64,000 nt of DNA, from positions 62,001 to 126,000 of the forward strand of contig NZ_AP019829.2 of NCBI RefSeq assembly GCF_007990545.2, given 5' to 3'. The DNA is from Leptotrichia wadei (GTDB lineage Bacteria; Fusobacteriota; Fusobacteriia; Fusobacteriales; Leptotrichiaceae). The position numbers and the translations under genes are program-made. Shown here in pieces: positions 52,143-59,544 of the stretch (within the stretch, counting starts at the first letter, position 1; each line of letters opens with the position of its first letter). The notes beneath the pieces are model-generated. The model was not told where the DNA came from and did no database searches. It saw only the letters and a list, made by a program, of their open reading frames with translations.

Positions 52143-52634
52143 GATCAGCACATTATTCACGAGAGAATTTTGTATGAAGAATTAAAGGATAAGTTTTATA
52201 ATAAAAAAATTGAATCACAGCATTTATTGTTACCACTAAAGATGGAAGTTACACAAATTGAAAAAAATATTATTTTTGAAAATATAAATATTTTTAATGA
52301 TTTTGGATTTGATATTGATGAGTTTTCAGAAAACGAGATTGTGATTCGTGCTGTGCCTGCCTTTGATTTTCGGGATAGTATTGAAAATGTATTTTTACAG
52401 CTTTTGTTGGATTTAAAAAATGAAGTTGAAATAAAGGATTTGAGAGAAAACATTATTATTTCAATGTCGTGCAAGGGAGCTGTAAAGGCTGGGCAGAAGC
52501 TGGATATGTTTGAAATGCAGAATATGGTACGAAGGATTCATGAAGTGGGAAAATATACGTGTCCGCACGGTAGACCAATTATTGTAAAATTGTCTAAAAA
52601 TGATTTGGATAAAATGTTTGGAAGAAAAAAATAA
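52143..52634 (+). CDS. mutL: DNA mismatch repair protein MutL, 3' exon
   Basis: The C-terminal endonuclease part of MutL, 163 residues. It begins with DQHIIHERILYEE, matching the DQHA(X)2E(X)4E endonuclease motif with Ile in place of Ala, and ends with MVRRIHEVGKYTCPHGRPII, holding the CPHGRP zinc-site motif. No independent start or ribosome site precedes the motif, so it must be expressed by splicing to the 5' exon. Its TAA shares one base with the ATG of a 21-codon ORF. Loss of this part would abolish nicking in MutL proteins of bacteria lacking MutH. Confidence 0.92.
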   Translation, partial: DQHIIHERILYEELKDKFYNKKIESQHLLLPLKMEVTQIEKNIIFENINIFNDFGFDIDEFSENEIVIRAVPAFDFRDSIENVFLQLLLDLKNEVEIKDLRENIIISMSCKGAVKAGQKLDMFEMQNMVRRIHEVGKYTCPHGRPIIVKLSKNDLDKMFGRKK

Positions 52635-52699
52635 TGGCAAAACAGGGGAAAATTAGTAAAAAAATGAAAAAAACTTTTGACAATAAGGGAAAAATATGA
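52634..52699 (+). CDS. Possible 21-residue basic micro-ORF linking mutL and rlmH
   Basis: The frame starts in TAATG, overlapping the mutL stop by one base, and ends in ATGA, overlapping the rlmH start by four. The peptide is MAKQGKISKKMKKTFDNKG plus two residues, strongly basic. It has no separate ribosome site. It may be a coupling device that carries ribosomes from mutL to rlmH, or a real microprotein. The two exact overlaps are the reason to list it. Confidence 0.35.
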   Translation: MAKQGKISKKMKKTFDNKGKI

Positions 52700-53166
52700 T
52701 AAGAATTAATGTAGTATGTATTGGAAAAGTAAAAAAAAAATATATAAGAGAGGGAATAGCTGAATTTTCAAAGAGGTTATCAAAGTATACAAAATTTGAA
52801 ATTATAGAACTGGCTGAAGAAGATGATAACAAAGGGATTGAAAATGCAATAAATTCTGAAACTGAAAGAATAATAAATGTTATTTCAAAAAAAAATTATT
52901 CATATAATATTTTGCTTGATTTAAAAGGAAAAATGCTTACTTCAGAAGAAATGGCTGATAAAATTGAAAAAATTTCAATGACAAATAGTGAAATTAATTT
53001 TATAATTGGCGGTTCAAATGGAGTTGATGATAATTTACGGGAAATTGTAGATTACAGACTGTGTTTTTCAAAGATGACATTTCCACATCAGCTTATGCGG
53101 CTAATTTTGTCAGAGCAAATATATAGATGGATTTCAATCAATAATAATATAAAATATCATAAATAA
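52696..53166 (+). CDS. rlmH: 23S rRNA pseudouridine-1915 N3-methyltransferase
   Basis: A SPOUT-class methyltransferase of 156 residues that modifies pseudouridine 1915 in helix 69 of 23S rRNA. INFIIGGSNGVDDNLREIVD is the SAM-binding trefoil loop, and the C-terminus FPHQLMRLILSEQIYRWISI is diagnostic of RlmH. The start is coupled to the small ORF after mutL. A DUF1292 gene follows 12 bp later. Confidence 0.96.
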   Translation: MIRINVVCIGKVKKKYIREGIAEFSKRLSKYTKFEIIELAEEDDNKGIENAINSETERIINVISKKNYSYNILLDLKGKMLTSEEMADKIEKISMTNSEINFIIGGSNGVDDNLREIVDYRLCFSKMTFPHQLMRLILSEQIYRWISINNNIKYHK

Positions 53167-53178
53167 TGGAGGGAAGTT

Positions 53179-53607
53179 ATGTATTCTGCTGGGGAAGAAT
53201 TTGAAAAAACTAATAGCGAGGGGGAAGTTGAAGAATATACGTGTCTTTCAAATGTTACGGTGGGAGATAAGGAATATTTAGTTTGTGATAGTGAAACTGG
53301 GGAAAAGAAGGTTTTTTACTATGACAGTATTGAAGAGGAACTGTATGATTTAGATGAAGATGAGGAAGATCAGGTTCTGGAAATATGGAATGATGAATAT
53401 TATGGATCTGATAAGGATTATATGTACTGGAATGAAGATTTTGGTGAATATGATAAGGATGAAAATGAAGATGGAGAATTTAACGAAAATAATTTTGATT
53501 CATTGAATGAGAATGATGAAAATGAATTTTTTGAAGATGAAGAAGAAACCGATGATGAAGATTTATCAGAATTTTTAGATGATTTTTTTGATGATGAAAA
53601 TGAATAG
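53179..53607 (+). CDS. DUF1292-family acidic protein
   Basis: A 142-residue protein. The first 75 residues match DUF1292 (YrzB-like): EEYTCLSNVTVGDKEYLVCD then GEKKVFYYDSIEEELYDLDE. The remainder is an extreme Asp/Glu/Asn-rich tail (for example EDEEETDDEDLSEFLDDFFD), longer than in typical members, which is probably disordered. GGAGG precedes the ATG. It lies in a tidy run with rlmH, a DUF1934-like gene and lysS. Function unknown. Confidence 0.85.
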   Translation: MYSAGEEFEKTNSEGEVEEYTCLSNVTVGDKEYLVCDSETGEKKVFYYDSIEEELYDLDEDEEDQVLEIWNDEYYGSDKDYMYWNEDFGEYDKDENEDGEFNENNFDSLNENDENEFFEDEEETDDEDLSEFLDDFFDDENE

Positions 53608-53637
53608 ATTGGTTTAATAAAAAATAAAAAAAGGGAT

Positions 53638-54021
53638 ATGATGAAAGTAAAAATAAAAAGTCTGGATAATTTTAATCAAAATTATGAAAAATTATTTGAG
53701 CTGGAAAAGGTATTGGAACAAAAAGAAAAAAAAGAGTATTATTATGGCGATGAATATGGAAATTGTAAAATTATTGATAAGGGTGATTCCATCGAGATTT
53801 ATCGATATGGTGAAATTAATTCTAGACAGATTTTTCAAAGTAATAAAAATACGCCATTTACTTATATTACAAAACAGTTTCATGGTAAATACAAAATTTT
53901 TACAAAAAAAATTCAAAAAGAAAATAGAAAAATAGTGTTGGAATATGATATAATACATAGTAATGAAGTAATAAATAGTATAAATTTAGAATTACAATTT
54001 ATAGATGTTCCAAGTAAATAA
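53638..54021 (+). CDS. DUF1934 (YwiB-like) family candidate
   Basis: A 127-residue soluble protein. The pattern KVKIKSLDNF, YYYGDEYGNCKIIDKGDSIE, IYRYGEINSRQIFQ and LEYDIIHSNEVINSINLELQF suggests a calycin-like beta barrel as in YwiB, where a G.Y..I..G..... R.GE pattern is usual. The match is loose. Two adjacent ATGs exist; GGGAT precedes them, so the start is uncertain by one codon. It lies 31 bp after the DUF1292 gene and 35 bp before lysS. Confidence 0.55.
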   Translation: MMKVKIKSLDNFNQNYEKLFELEKVLEQKEKKEYYYGDEYGNCKIIDKGDSIEIYRYGEINSRQIFQSNKNTPFTYITKQFHGKYKIFTKKIQKENRKIVLEYDIIHSNEVINSINLELQFIDVPSK

Positions 54022-54055
54022 ATATTTTATAAAAAAAATAGAAAGGAAAAAGTGA

Positions 54056-55540
54056 ATGAGCAATCAAAACCAGAATGATAATGGTATTATAAAAGAAAAA
54101 TTAAAAAAAGTAGAAGAACTAAAGGAAATTGGTGTTGAACCATATGGAAGAAAGTATGAGAAATTAAATAATATTTCTGAAATAAATCAATATGATGAAA
54201 CTTGTGATAAAGTGTTTAAGACAGCAGGAAGAATTGTTGCTTTCAGAAGAATGGGTAAAAATGGATTTGGGAAAATCCAAGATCCAACTGGACAAATTCA
54301 ATATTATGTGAAAAAAGAAGAAGTTGGAGAAAATCAATACGAAATTTATAAAAAGATGGGCCTTGGAGATTTTATTGGACTTGAAGGACATTTATTTAGA
54401 ACTAAGACTGGAGAATTGACTTTAAGAGTAGATTCTTTTGAAGTGCTGTCTAAAAATATACGTCCGCTTCCAGAAAAATTTCACGGATTAACTAATGTAG
54501 AAACTCGTTACAGACAAAGATATGTTGATTTAGTAATGAATAGAGAAGTTATGGAAACTATGAAAAAAAGATTCCAAGTTATTAGATTTTTTAGAAGCTA
54601 TTTAGAAAAAAAAGGATTTACGGAAGTTGAAACTCCAATGATGCACCCAATCGCAGGTGGAGCAACTGCAAGACCATTTGTAACGCATCACAACGCATTA
54701 GATATGGAATTATTTTTGAGAATTGCACCAGAACTTTATTTAAAAAGACTTTTAGTTGGTGGATTTGAAAAAGTATTTGAAATTAACAGAAGTTTTAGGA
54801 ATGAAGGAATTTCTGTAAAACATAATCCTGAATTTACAATGATGGAACTTTATCAAGCGTATGCTGATTTTAATGATATGATGGACTTGACAGAAGATTT
54901 GATTTCTAGCTTGACAATGGAATTACACGGAAAATATGAAATCCAATATGAAGATAAAAAAATAAATATGGCAAAACCTTGGAGAAGAGTTACAATGAAA
55001 GAAATTGTAAAAGAAACTACAGGATTTGATTTTGATTCAATTTCAAGCGATGAAGAAGCTGTTTCAATTGCAAAAGAATTCGGAATTCCTTTAGAAAAAG
55101 ATAAAACTTATACAAAATTTGGAATCTTAAATTTATTCTTTGAAGAAAAAGTTGAAGAAACATTGATTAGCCCAACATTTGTAACAGAATATCCAAAAGA
55201 AATTTCACCGCTTTCAAAAAATCAAAAAGGTGAAACTGAATGGGTAGATAGATTTGAGCTATTTATTTCTGGAAGAGAATTTGCAAATGCATATTCAGAA
55301 TTAAATGATCCAAGAGATCAAAAAGAAAGATTTGAAGAGCAAGTTAAATTGAAAGAAGCAGGAGATGATGAAGCACAAGGAATGGATTTAGATTACATCA
55401 GAGCTTTGGAATATGGAATGCCGCCTGCAGGAGGATTAGGAATTGGAATTGATAGATTAGTTATGTTACAAACTAATTCAGCATCAATTAGAGACGTAAT
55501 CTTGTTCCCAACATTAAGAAAAGAAGACATCGAATTATAA
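54056..55540 (+). CDS. lysS: Lysyl-tRNA synthetase, class II
   Basis: Charges tRNA-Lys. The N-terminal OB-fold anticodon-binding domain (residues 50-145) contains [20 protein letters not shown]. The class II catalytic core follows: motif 1 around [20 protein letters not shown], motif 2 [20 protein letters not shown] and motif 3 [13 protein letters not shown]. Its 494 residues are typical. AAAGGA precedes the ATG by 10 nt. It ends the mutL-to-lysS gene run and is followed by a terminator. Confidence 0.98.
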   Translation: MSNQNQNDNGIIKEKLKKVEELKEIGVEPYGRKYEKLNNISEINQYDETCDKVFKTAGRIVAFRRMGKNGFGKIQDPTGQIQYYVKKEEVGENQYEIYKKMGLGDFIGLEGHLFRTKTGELTLRVDSFEVLSKNIRPLPEKFHGLTNVETRYRQRYVDLVMNREVMETMKKRFQVIRFFRSYLEKKGFTEVETPMMHPIAGGATARPFVTHHNALDMELFLRIAPELYLKRLLVGGFEKVFEINRSFRNEGISVKHNPEFTMMELYQAYADFNDMMDLTEDLISSLTMELHGKYEIQYEDKKINMAKPWRRVTMKEIVKETTGFDFDSISSDEEAVSIAKEFGIPLEKDKTYTKFGILNLFFEEKVEETLISPTFVTEYPKEISPLSKNQKGETEWVDRFELFISGREFANAYSELNDPRDQKERFEEQVKLKEAGDDEAQGMDLDYIRALEYGMPPAGGLGIGIDRLVMLQTNSASIRDVILFPTLRKEDIEL

Positions 55541-55605
55541 TTTTTTGAATTAATTTATTAATCAAAAAATGAAAGATAAACATGAAATTAGTTGTGAGAA
55601 TCTAG

Positions 55606-55645
55606 AAAAATAGGCAATCTCAGAAGTAGAGGATGTCTATTTTTT
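55606..55645 (+). terminator. Terminator of lysS
   Basis: AAAAATAGGCAATCTC pairs imperfectly with GAGGATGTCTATTTTT, and the T run continues beyond. Confidence 0.75.
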
Positions 55646-55758
55646 TTTATAAAAATTTTAAAAAATTAAAAGTTCTCATTTTTCTTTAATCTTTATGTGA
55701 TACTATTACAATGTAATAAAGGAACAGCAATTACAAATAGAAAATGCGGAGGAGGATT

Positions 55759-56076
55759 ATGAAAAATAAATTCTTAAAAGTAGTATTGCTAGGTTGTTTG
55801 GTATTAGGTTCTTTGAGTTTTGCTGGAAGTAAAGATTATAAAAAATCAAATTTCAGCCATAAAAAAAGTTCTTATAAAAGATCAAAAATAACCCCAGCAA
55901 GAGCTAAACAAATAGCATTGGCAAAAGTTCCAGGTGCAACGCTGAGAAATATTAAAGATTTTGAGTTTGATGAAGATTCTTATGAAGGAGAAATTCATTA
56001 CAGAGGTTACACTTATGAGTTTGAAATCGATGCGTACACTGGAAGAATCACAGATTGGGATGTAGATAGAGATTAG
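55759..56076 (+). CDS. Exported PepSY-domain protein
   Basis: A 105-residue protein with signal peptide (MKNKFLKVVLLGCLVLGSLS then FA), a basic linker (KKSNFSHKKSSYKRSK) and one PepSY domain: ITPARAKQIALAKVPGATLR, FEFDEDSYEGEIHYRGYTYE and FEIDAYTGRITDWDVD. PepSY domains occur in protease propeptides and small periplasmic proteins, and may inhibit proteases or bind metal. I start at the ATG behind GGAGGAGG; an upstream ATG overlaps that site. Decayed copies lie downstream. Confidence 0.88.
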   Translation: MKNKFLKVVLLGCLVLGSLSFAGSKDYKKSNFSHKKSSYKRSKITPARAKQIALAKVPGATLRNIKDFEFDEDSYEGEIHYRGYTYEFEIDAYTGRITDWDVDRD

Positions 56077-56089
56077 GAAATAAAGAGTT

Positions 56090-56430
56090 TTATGAAGAGA
56101 AGGTCAAAGTTAAAAAGGAGTAAAGGTTACACAGGAATTTGTATACAAAAATGAAGTAACAAAAGTAAAAAGGATAGGATTCTTGGTCGAATCCGAATTA
56201 TGAAGAAAAAAGTTTTTTAAAGTTAAGTCGATATCGATAAAAAAGGAGTTTAGGAGGCATTGTTTCCCTAGAGGAAAAAAGTTATTTATAGATAGATTAG
56301 ATAAAAAAAGATAAGTCTAAAGAAATTTAGATATGTTTTGAAGAAAAAGGTCATTATGTATAAGTAGGGAAGTTAAAGTACAGAGGTTCTGTTTTAAGGA
56401 GAAATTGAGAAAAAGGTTGAGAAGAAATTA
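56090..56430 (+). pseudogene. Decayed PepSY-gene copies
   Basis: The stretch has many stops but keeps traces of the upstream gene. Near 56124 AGGTTACACAGGAATTTGTA recalls AGGTTACACTTATGAGTTTG of the intact copy. Near 56330-56400 the frame reads FEEKGHYV, stop, VGKLKYRGSVL, recalling FDEDSYEGEIHYRGYTYE. This suggests one or two ancient tandem duplicates in decay. No intact reading frame, RNA gene or other feature is seen here. Confidence 0.4.
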
Positions 56431-56623
56431 TAGTTTTGAGAGAAGTTATTTTGTAAGCTGAATGTCTTGTAAAATACTTCTTTTTTAGTTATAGTAGTTA
56501 ATACTATTCCTGTTAGAATAATTAATTTCTGTTTGCAAGGGGTCAAGATCTTTTGTTAAAAAATAAATAAAATATAGTTTTTGTTTTTGAAAGAATAGTT
56601 TTAATGGAAAGAATAAAAATAAT

Positions 56624-56655
56624 AAAAAGGTGCTATAAAAACACCTTTTTAAATT
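56624..56655. terminator. Bidirectional terminator
   Basis: AAAAAGGTG pairs with CACCTTTTT around a 9-nt loop. It can stop plus-strand transcripts and, through the A run, minus-strand ones after the flavodoxin gene. Confidence 0.8.
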
Positions 56656-56784
56656 TTTTGGAGAGAAAATCAACTTGTGAAAATTGATTTATCTTAGTTA
56701 TATATAAATATAGCTAAAATCATATTTATTTGTCTTTTGTGAATAATTATTTTTTTTTAAATATTTTCACAGACATAGTTTTAT

Positions 56785-57279
56785 TTAAAATTCCTTTTGG
56801 ATTTGTTCAACCCATGCGTCAATTCTTTCATCTGTCAATTCAGATTGATTAACTTCATCTAGAGCAAGCCCTAAAAATTCTCCATCTTTTGCTGCTCTTG
56901 ATTCATTGAATTCATATCCTTCAGTTGAAGTTTTTCCAATGATTGTTGCTCCAGTTTTTTGGATTTCTTCATCAATGATGGCGATTCCGTCCATAAACGT
57001 ATCAGAGAAAGTTCCTTGGTCTCCGCTTCCAAAATATCCTACTTTCTTACTGCTTAAATCTTTGCTTGCTAAATCATCTAAAACTGCTGCCCAGTCATCT
57101 TGCAAATCTCCAAATCCCCAAGTAGAAGTACCTAAAAGAAGTACATCATAATCTTCTAATTTATCCTCATTTCCATCAATATTAAAAACTTCTGCTCCAT
57201 CAATTTTTTCTGCAATCTTATGAGCAATATCCTCAGTTACTCCTGTTGTTGATCCGAAAAAAATTCCTACTTTTGCCAT
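56785..57279 (-). CDS. fld: Flavodoxin (long-chain type)
   Basis: An FMN electron carrier of 164 residues. The phosphate-binding loop is FFGSTTGVTEDIAHKIA, and the FMN-ring loops are LLLGTSTWGFGDLQDDW and GSGDQGTFSDTFMDG. The extra beta-strand loop (TSTEGYEFNESRAAKDGEFL) marks the long-chain class. It probably serves anaerobic redox enzymes such as pyruvate-flavodoxin oxidoreductase. GAGG precedes the ATG. It is monocistronic. Confidence 0.96.
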   Translation of the reverse strand: MAKVGIFFGSTTGVTEDIAHKIAEKIDGAEVFNIDGNEDKLEDYDVLLLGTSTWGFGDLQDDWAAVLDDLASKDLSSKKVGYFGSGDQGTFSDTFMDGIAIIDEEIQKTGATIIGKTSTEGYEFNESRAAKDGEFLGLALDEVNQSELTDERIDAWVEQIQKEF

Positions 57280-57481
57280 TTTAATCCTCCGTGTTTATTA
57301 GTTTAGTTTTAAATATGCTTTTGCACATTTATTTGCTTTTACATTTTTGGATAATTTTATCCTAATTTTTATTTCAAATCAAAGAAATGAAGTAAATTTT
57401 TTATATAAAAAATATACCATATTTTACTTTGATTGTCAAATTTTTTTGCATTTGAATATTTTAAAATAACAAAAAAATTTG

Positions 57482-58030
57482 TTAGATATGCCACATATAA
57501 TAATCTTCCTCTGTTTTTGGGATGATTCTAGCCGGAATACCTACCGCTACCGCATTATCTGGAATATCCTTTAAAACAACTGAATTTGCTCCAATTTTCA
57601 CATTATTTCCAACTACAATATTTCCCAGCAGTTTTGCTCCTGTTCCTACTATAACGTTATTTTTTAATGTAGGGTGTCTTTTAGTTTTGGAAGTGCTTAC
57701 TCCACCTAGGGTTACACCATGATAAATGACACAGTTATCGCCTATTTCAGCAGTTTCTCCAATTACGATTCCCATTCCGTGATCGAAAAATACTTTACTT
57801 CCTAATTTTGCTCCTGGATGAATTTCTATTCCCGTAAAAAAACGTGAAATTTGAGAAATTAATCTTGCTAAAAAATATAATTTATGTTTTTGAAAAAAGT
57901 GGGCAATTTTATGATTAATAATCGCATGTAGCGATGGATAAAGGAAAACTTCTATTTTATATCTGACAGCTGGATCTTTTTCTGCTATATTATTTATTTC
58001 ACTTACTAACCATTTAAAAATAATAATCAC
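57482..58030 (-). CDS. cysE: Serine O-acetyltransferase
   Basis: Acetylates serine with acetyl-CoA to make O-acetylserine for cysteine. The N-terminal helical part ([20 protein letters not shown]) is followed by a left-handed beta-helix of hexapeptides with [19 protein letters not shown] and [14 protein letters not shown], holding the active-site His. The annotated GTG is only 1 nt behind AAGGAG. Alignment to the usual MFK start and the spacing point instead to an ATT (58021-58019) as the real initiation codon, giving a protein about three residues shorter. cysK lies upstream on the same strand. Confidence 0.92.
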   Translation of the reverse strand: MIIIFKWLVSEINNIAEKDPAVRYKIEVFLYPSLHAIINHKIAHFFQKHKLYFLARLISQISRFFTGIEIHPGAKLGSKVFFDHGMGIVIGETAEIGDNCVIYHGVTLGGVSTSKTKRHPTLKNNVIVGTGAKLLGNIVVGNNVKIGANSVVLKDIPDNAVAVGIPARIIPKTEEDYYMWHI

Positions 58031-58194
58031 ACTCCTTAAAATTTATATTTGAATTATATAATAAAACTGTTTTAAAAACAACTTTTTATTGAAATTTTAT
58101 TTCTTTATGAAAAATATAATGTATATGTTTGACAATTCTTTTTTTTAGTCAAGTTTTTTTGCTTCATAATATTTAATTTATTAAATTCTAAAGA

Positions 58195-58283
58195 GTTAAA
58201 ATTGAATTAGTGAAAACTAAGTATAACTAATACTTGAGCAGAATACTTATAACTTTTAGTTTAGTTTTAAAAGTAGTTTTGCT
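58195..58283 (-). repeat. Dispersed intergenic repeat, diverged copy C
   Basis: The reverse complement begins AGCAAAACTACTTTTAAAAC and continues TAAACTAAAAG, aligned with TAAAACTGCTTTAAAACTAA of copy A. Similarity fades after about 60 bp. It lies in the 359-bp gap between cysK and cysE. Confidence 0.4.
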
Positions 58284-58321
58284 GTAATTTTATTTTCCAA
58301 AGTATTGAAAATATGAAAACA

Positions 58322-58366
58322 GGCAATTCATCCCGTTATTTTATGTAAAAGTCAGAGAATCCTTGC
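58322..58366 (-). mobile_element. Left-end relic of an IS200/IS605-type element
   Basis: On the minus strand the sequence CAAGGATTCTCTGACTTT is followed by AACGGGATGAATTGCC. This follows the order of the left end of the mini element at 13.3 kb (CAAGAAGTCTCC ... GTGGGAGATGAATTGC). No right end or gene adjoins. It lies just past the cysK stop. Confidence 0.4.
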
Positions 58367-58389
58367 CCAAGTTAGTTAAATTTTATTAA

Positions 58390-59307
58390 TTATAAACTGT
58401 TTCTAAATGCTTCAATTGATAAGTATTTTTCTCCACCATCTGGTAAAATTGCTACAACTTTTTTACCTTTTCCTAATTTTTTAGCTACTTCATAAGCTGC
58501 TGCAATTGCACTTCCAGAAGAAATTCCAATAAATAGTCCATTTTCCTTTGAAGCTCTTGTTGCAAATTCTACCGCTTGTTCATTAGTTACTTTTATAATT
58601 CCGTCTACAAGGCTGGCATCGTAGTTTCCAGGAATAAATCCTGCTCCAAGTCCTTGTTGAAAGTGTTTTCCAGGTTGTTCACCTGACAATACTGCAGAAG
58701 TTGCAGGTTCAACGGCAAATACTTTAACTCCTGGTCTTTCTTCCTTTAATCTTTTTCCAACCCCTGATAACGTTCCTGCAGTTCCAACTCCAGATATAAA
58801 AGCATCAATTTGAGGAAAATCATCTAAAATTTCTTTTGCAGTTGTTTCATAGTGTTTTGCAGGGTTTGCAGGATTTTCAAATTGTTGAGGCAAGAAATAT
58901 CCATTTTCAGCTGCTAATTTTTCAGCTTCGGCAATTGCCCCTTTCATACCTTTTGCTCCTTCAGTTAATATTAATTCAGCTCCATAAGCTGCTAAAATGC
59001 TTCTTCTTTCCACGCTCATTGAATCAGGCATTACAATTACCACTCTATAACCTTTTGCTTTACCGATTAATGCAAGTGCAATACCAGTATTTCCAGAAGT
59101 AGGTTCAACAATTGTTCCACCTGGTTTCAATTTTCCTTCTTTTTCAGCTGCTTCTATCATTCCAAGAGCCGCTCTATCCTTTACACTTCCACCAATATTA
59201 TATTTTTCAAGTTTAACATAAATATCAGCAATATTTTCATCATTTAAGAATTTTAATTTCACCACAGGCGTATTTCCAATTAAGTCTAAGATATTTTCGT
59301 AAATCAT
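58390..59307 (-). CDS. cysK: Cysteine synthase A (O-acetylserine sulfhydrylase)
   Basis: Makes cysteine from O-acetylserine and sulfide with PLP. The Schiff-base lysine is in [16 protein letters not shown] near residue 42, the substrate loop is [14 protein letters not shown], and the phosphate loop is [15 protein letters not shown]. Its 305 residues match CysK. GGAGG precedes the ATG. cysE lies downstream, 360 bp away, so the pair may be one unit or two. The C-terminal part does not show truncation. Confidence 0.97.
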   Translation of the reverse strand: MIYENILDLIGNTPVVKLKFLNDENIADIYVKLEKYNIGGSVKDRAALGMIEAAEKEGKLKPGGTIVEPTSGNTGIALALIGKAKGYRVVIVMPDSMSVERRSILAAYGAELILTEGAKGMKGAIAEAEKLAAENGYFLPQQFENPANPAKHYETTAKEILDDFPQIDAFISGVGTAGTLSGVGKRLKEERPGVKVFAVEPATSAVLSGEQPGKHFQQGLGAGFIPGNYDASLVDGIIKVTNEQAVEFATRASKENGLFIGISSGSAIAAAYEVAKKLGKGKKVVAILPDGGEKYLSIEAFRNSL

Positions 59308-59488
59308 TATAAATTACCTCCATATTTAAATATATTATTTTTTGTTTTATTAATTTGTATCTACAATTATTATAGCACTAATTTTTTTTAAAATCAATAG
59401 AAAAATATAAATATTTTTAAAATTTTCTCTTAATTCAAAATTTTTTAAGTTATAGTAAATATATTTGGTAATTTAAATTTAACAATAA

Positions 59489-59507
59489 CAAGGGGATCTT
59501 CCCCTTG
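59489..59507 (-). terminator. Probable terminator of pepF
   Basis: A perfect palindrome CAAGGGGA/TCCCCTTG with a TCT loop. On the minus strand it follows the pepF stop by about 40 bp and is followed by TTATTGTT, a weak T tract. Confidence 0.6.
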
Positions 59508-59544
59508 CTAAATGTATCTGCTTAAGTAAAAAATAATATTAATT

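Noticed and set aside
52170-52634. Separate small gene after tnpB
   Set aside because: It has no ribosome site; in the same frame just upstream lies the MutL motif DQHxxHER, so it is the second mutL exon.
59489-59525. IS605-type right end (palindrome plus GCAGATAC on the minus strand)
   Set aside because: The GTAGTTCAC terminus is absent and the palindrome is where the pepF terminator should be; the GCAGATAC match is only 8 bases.
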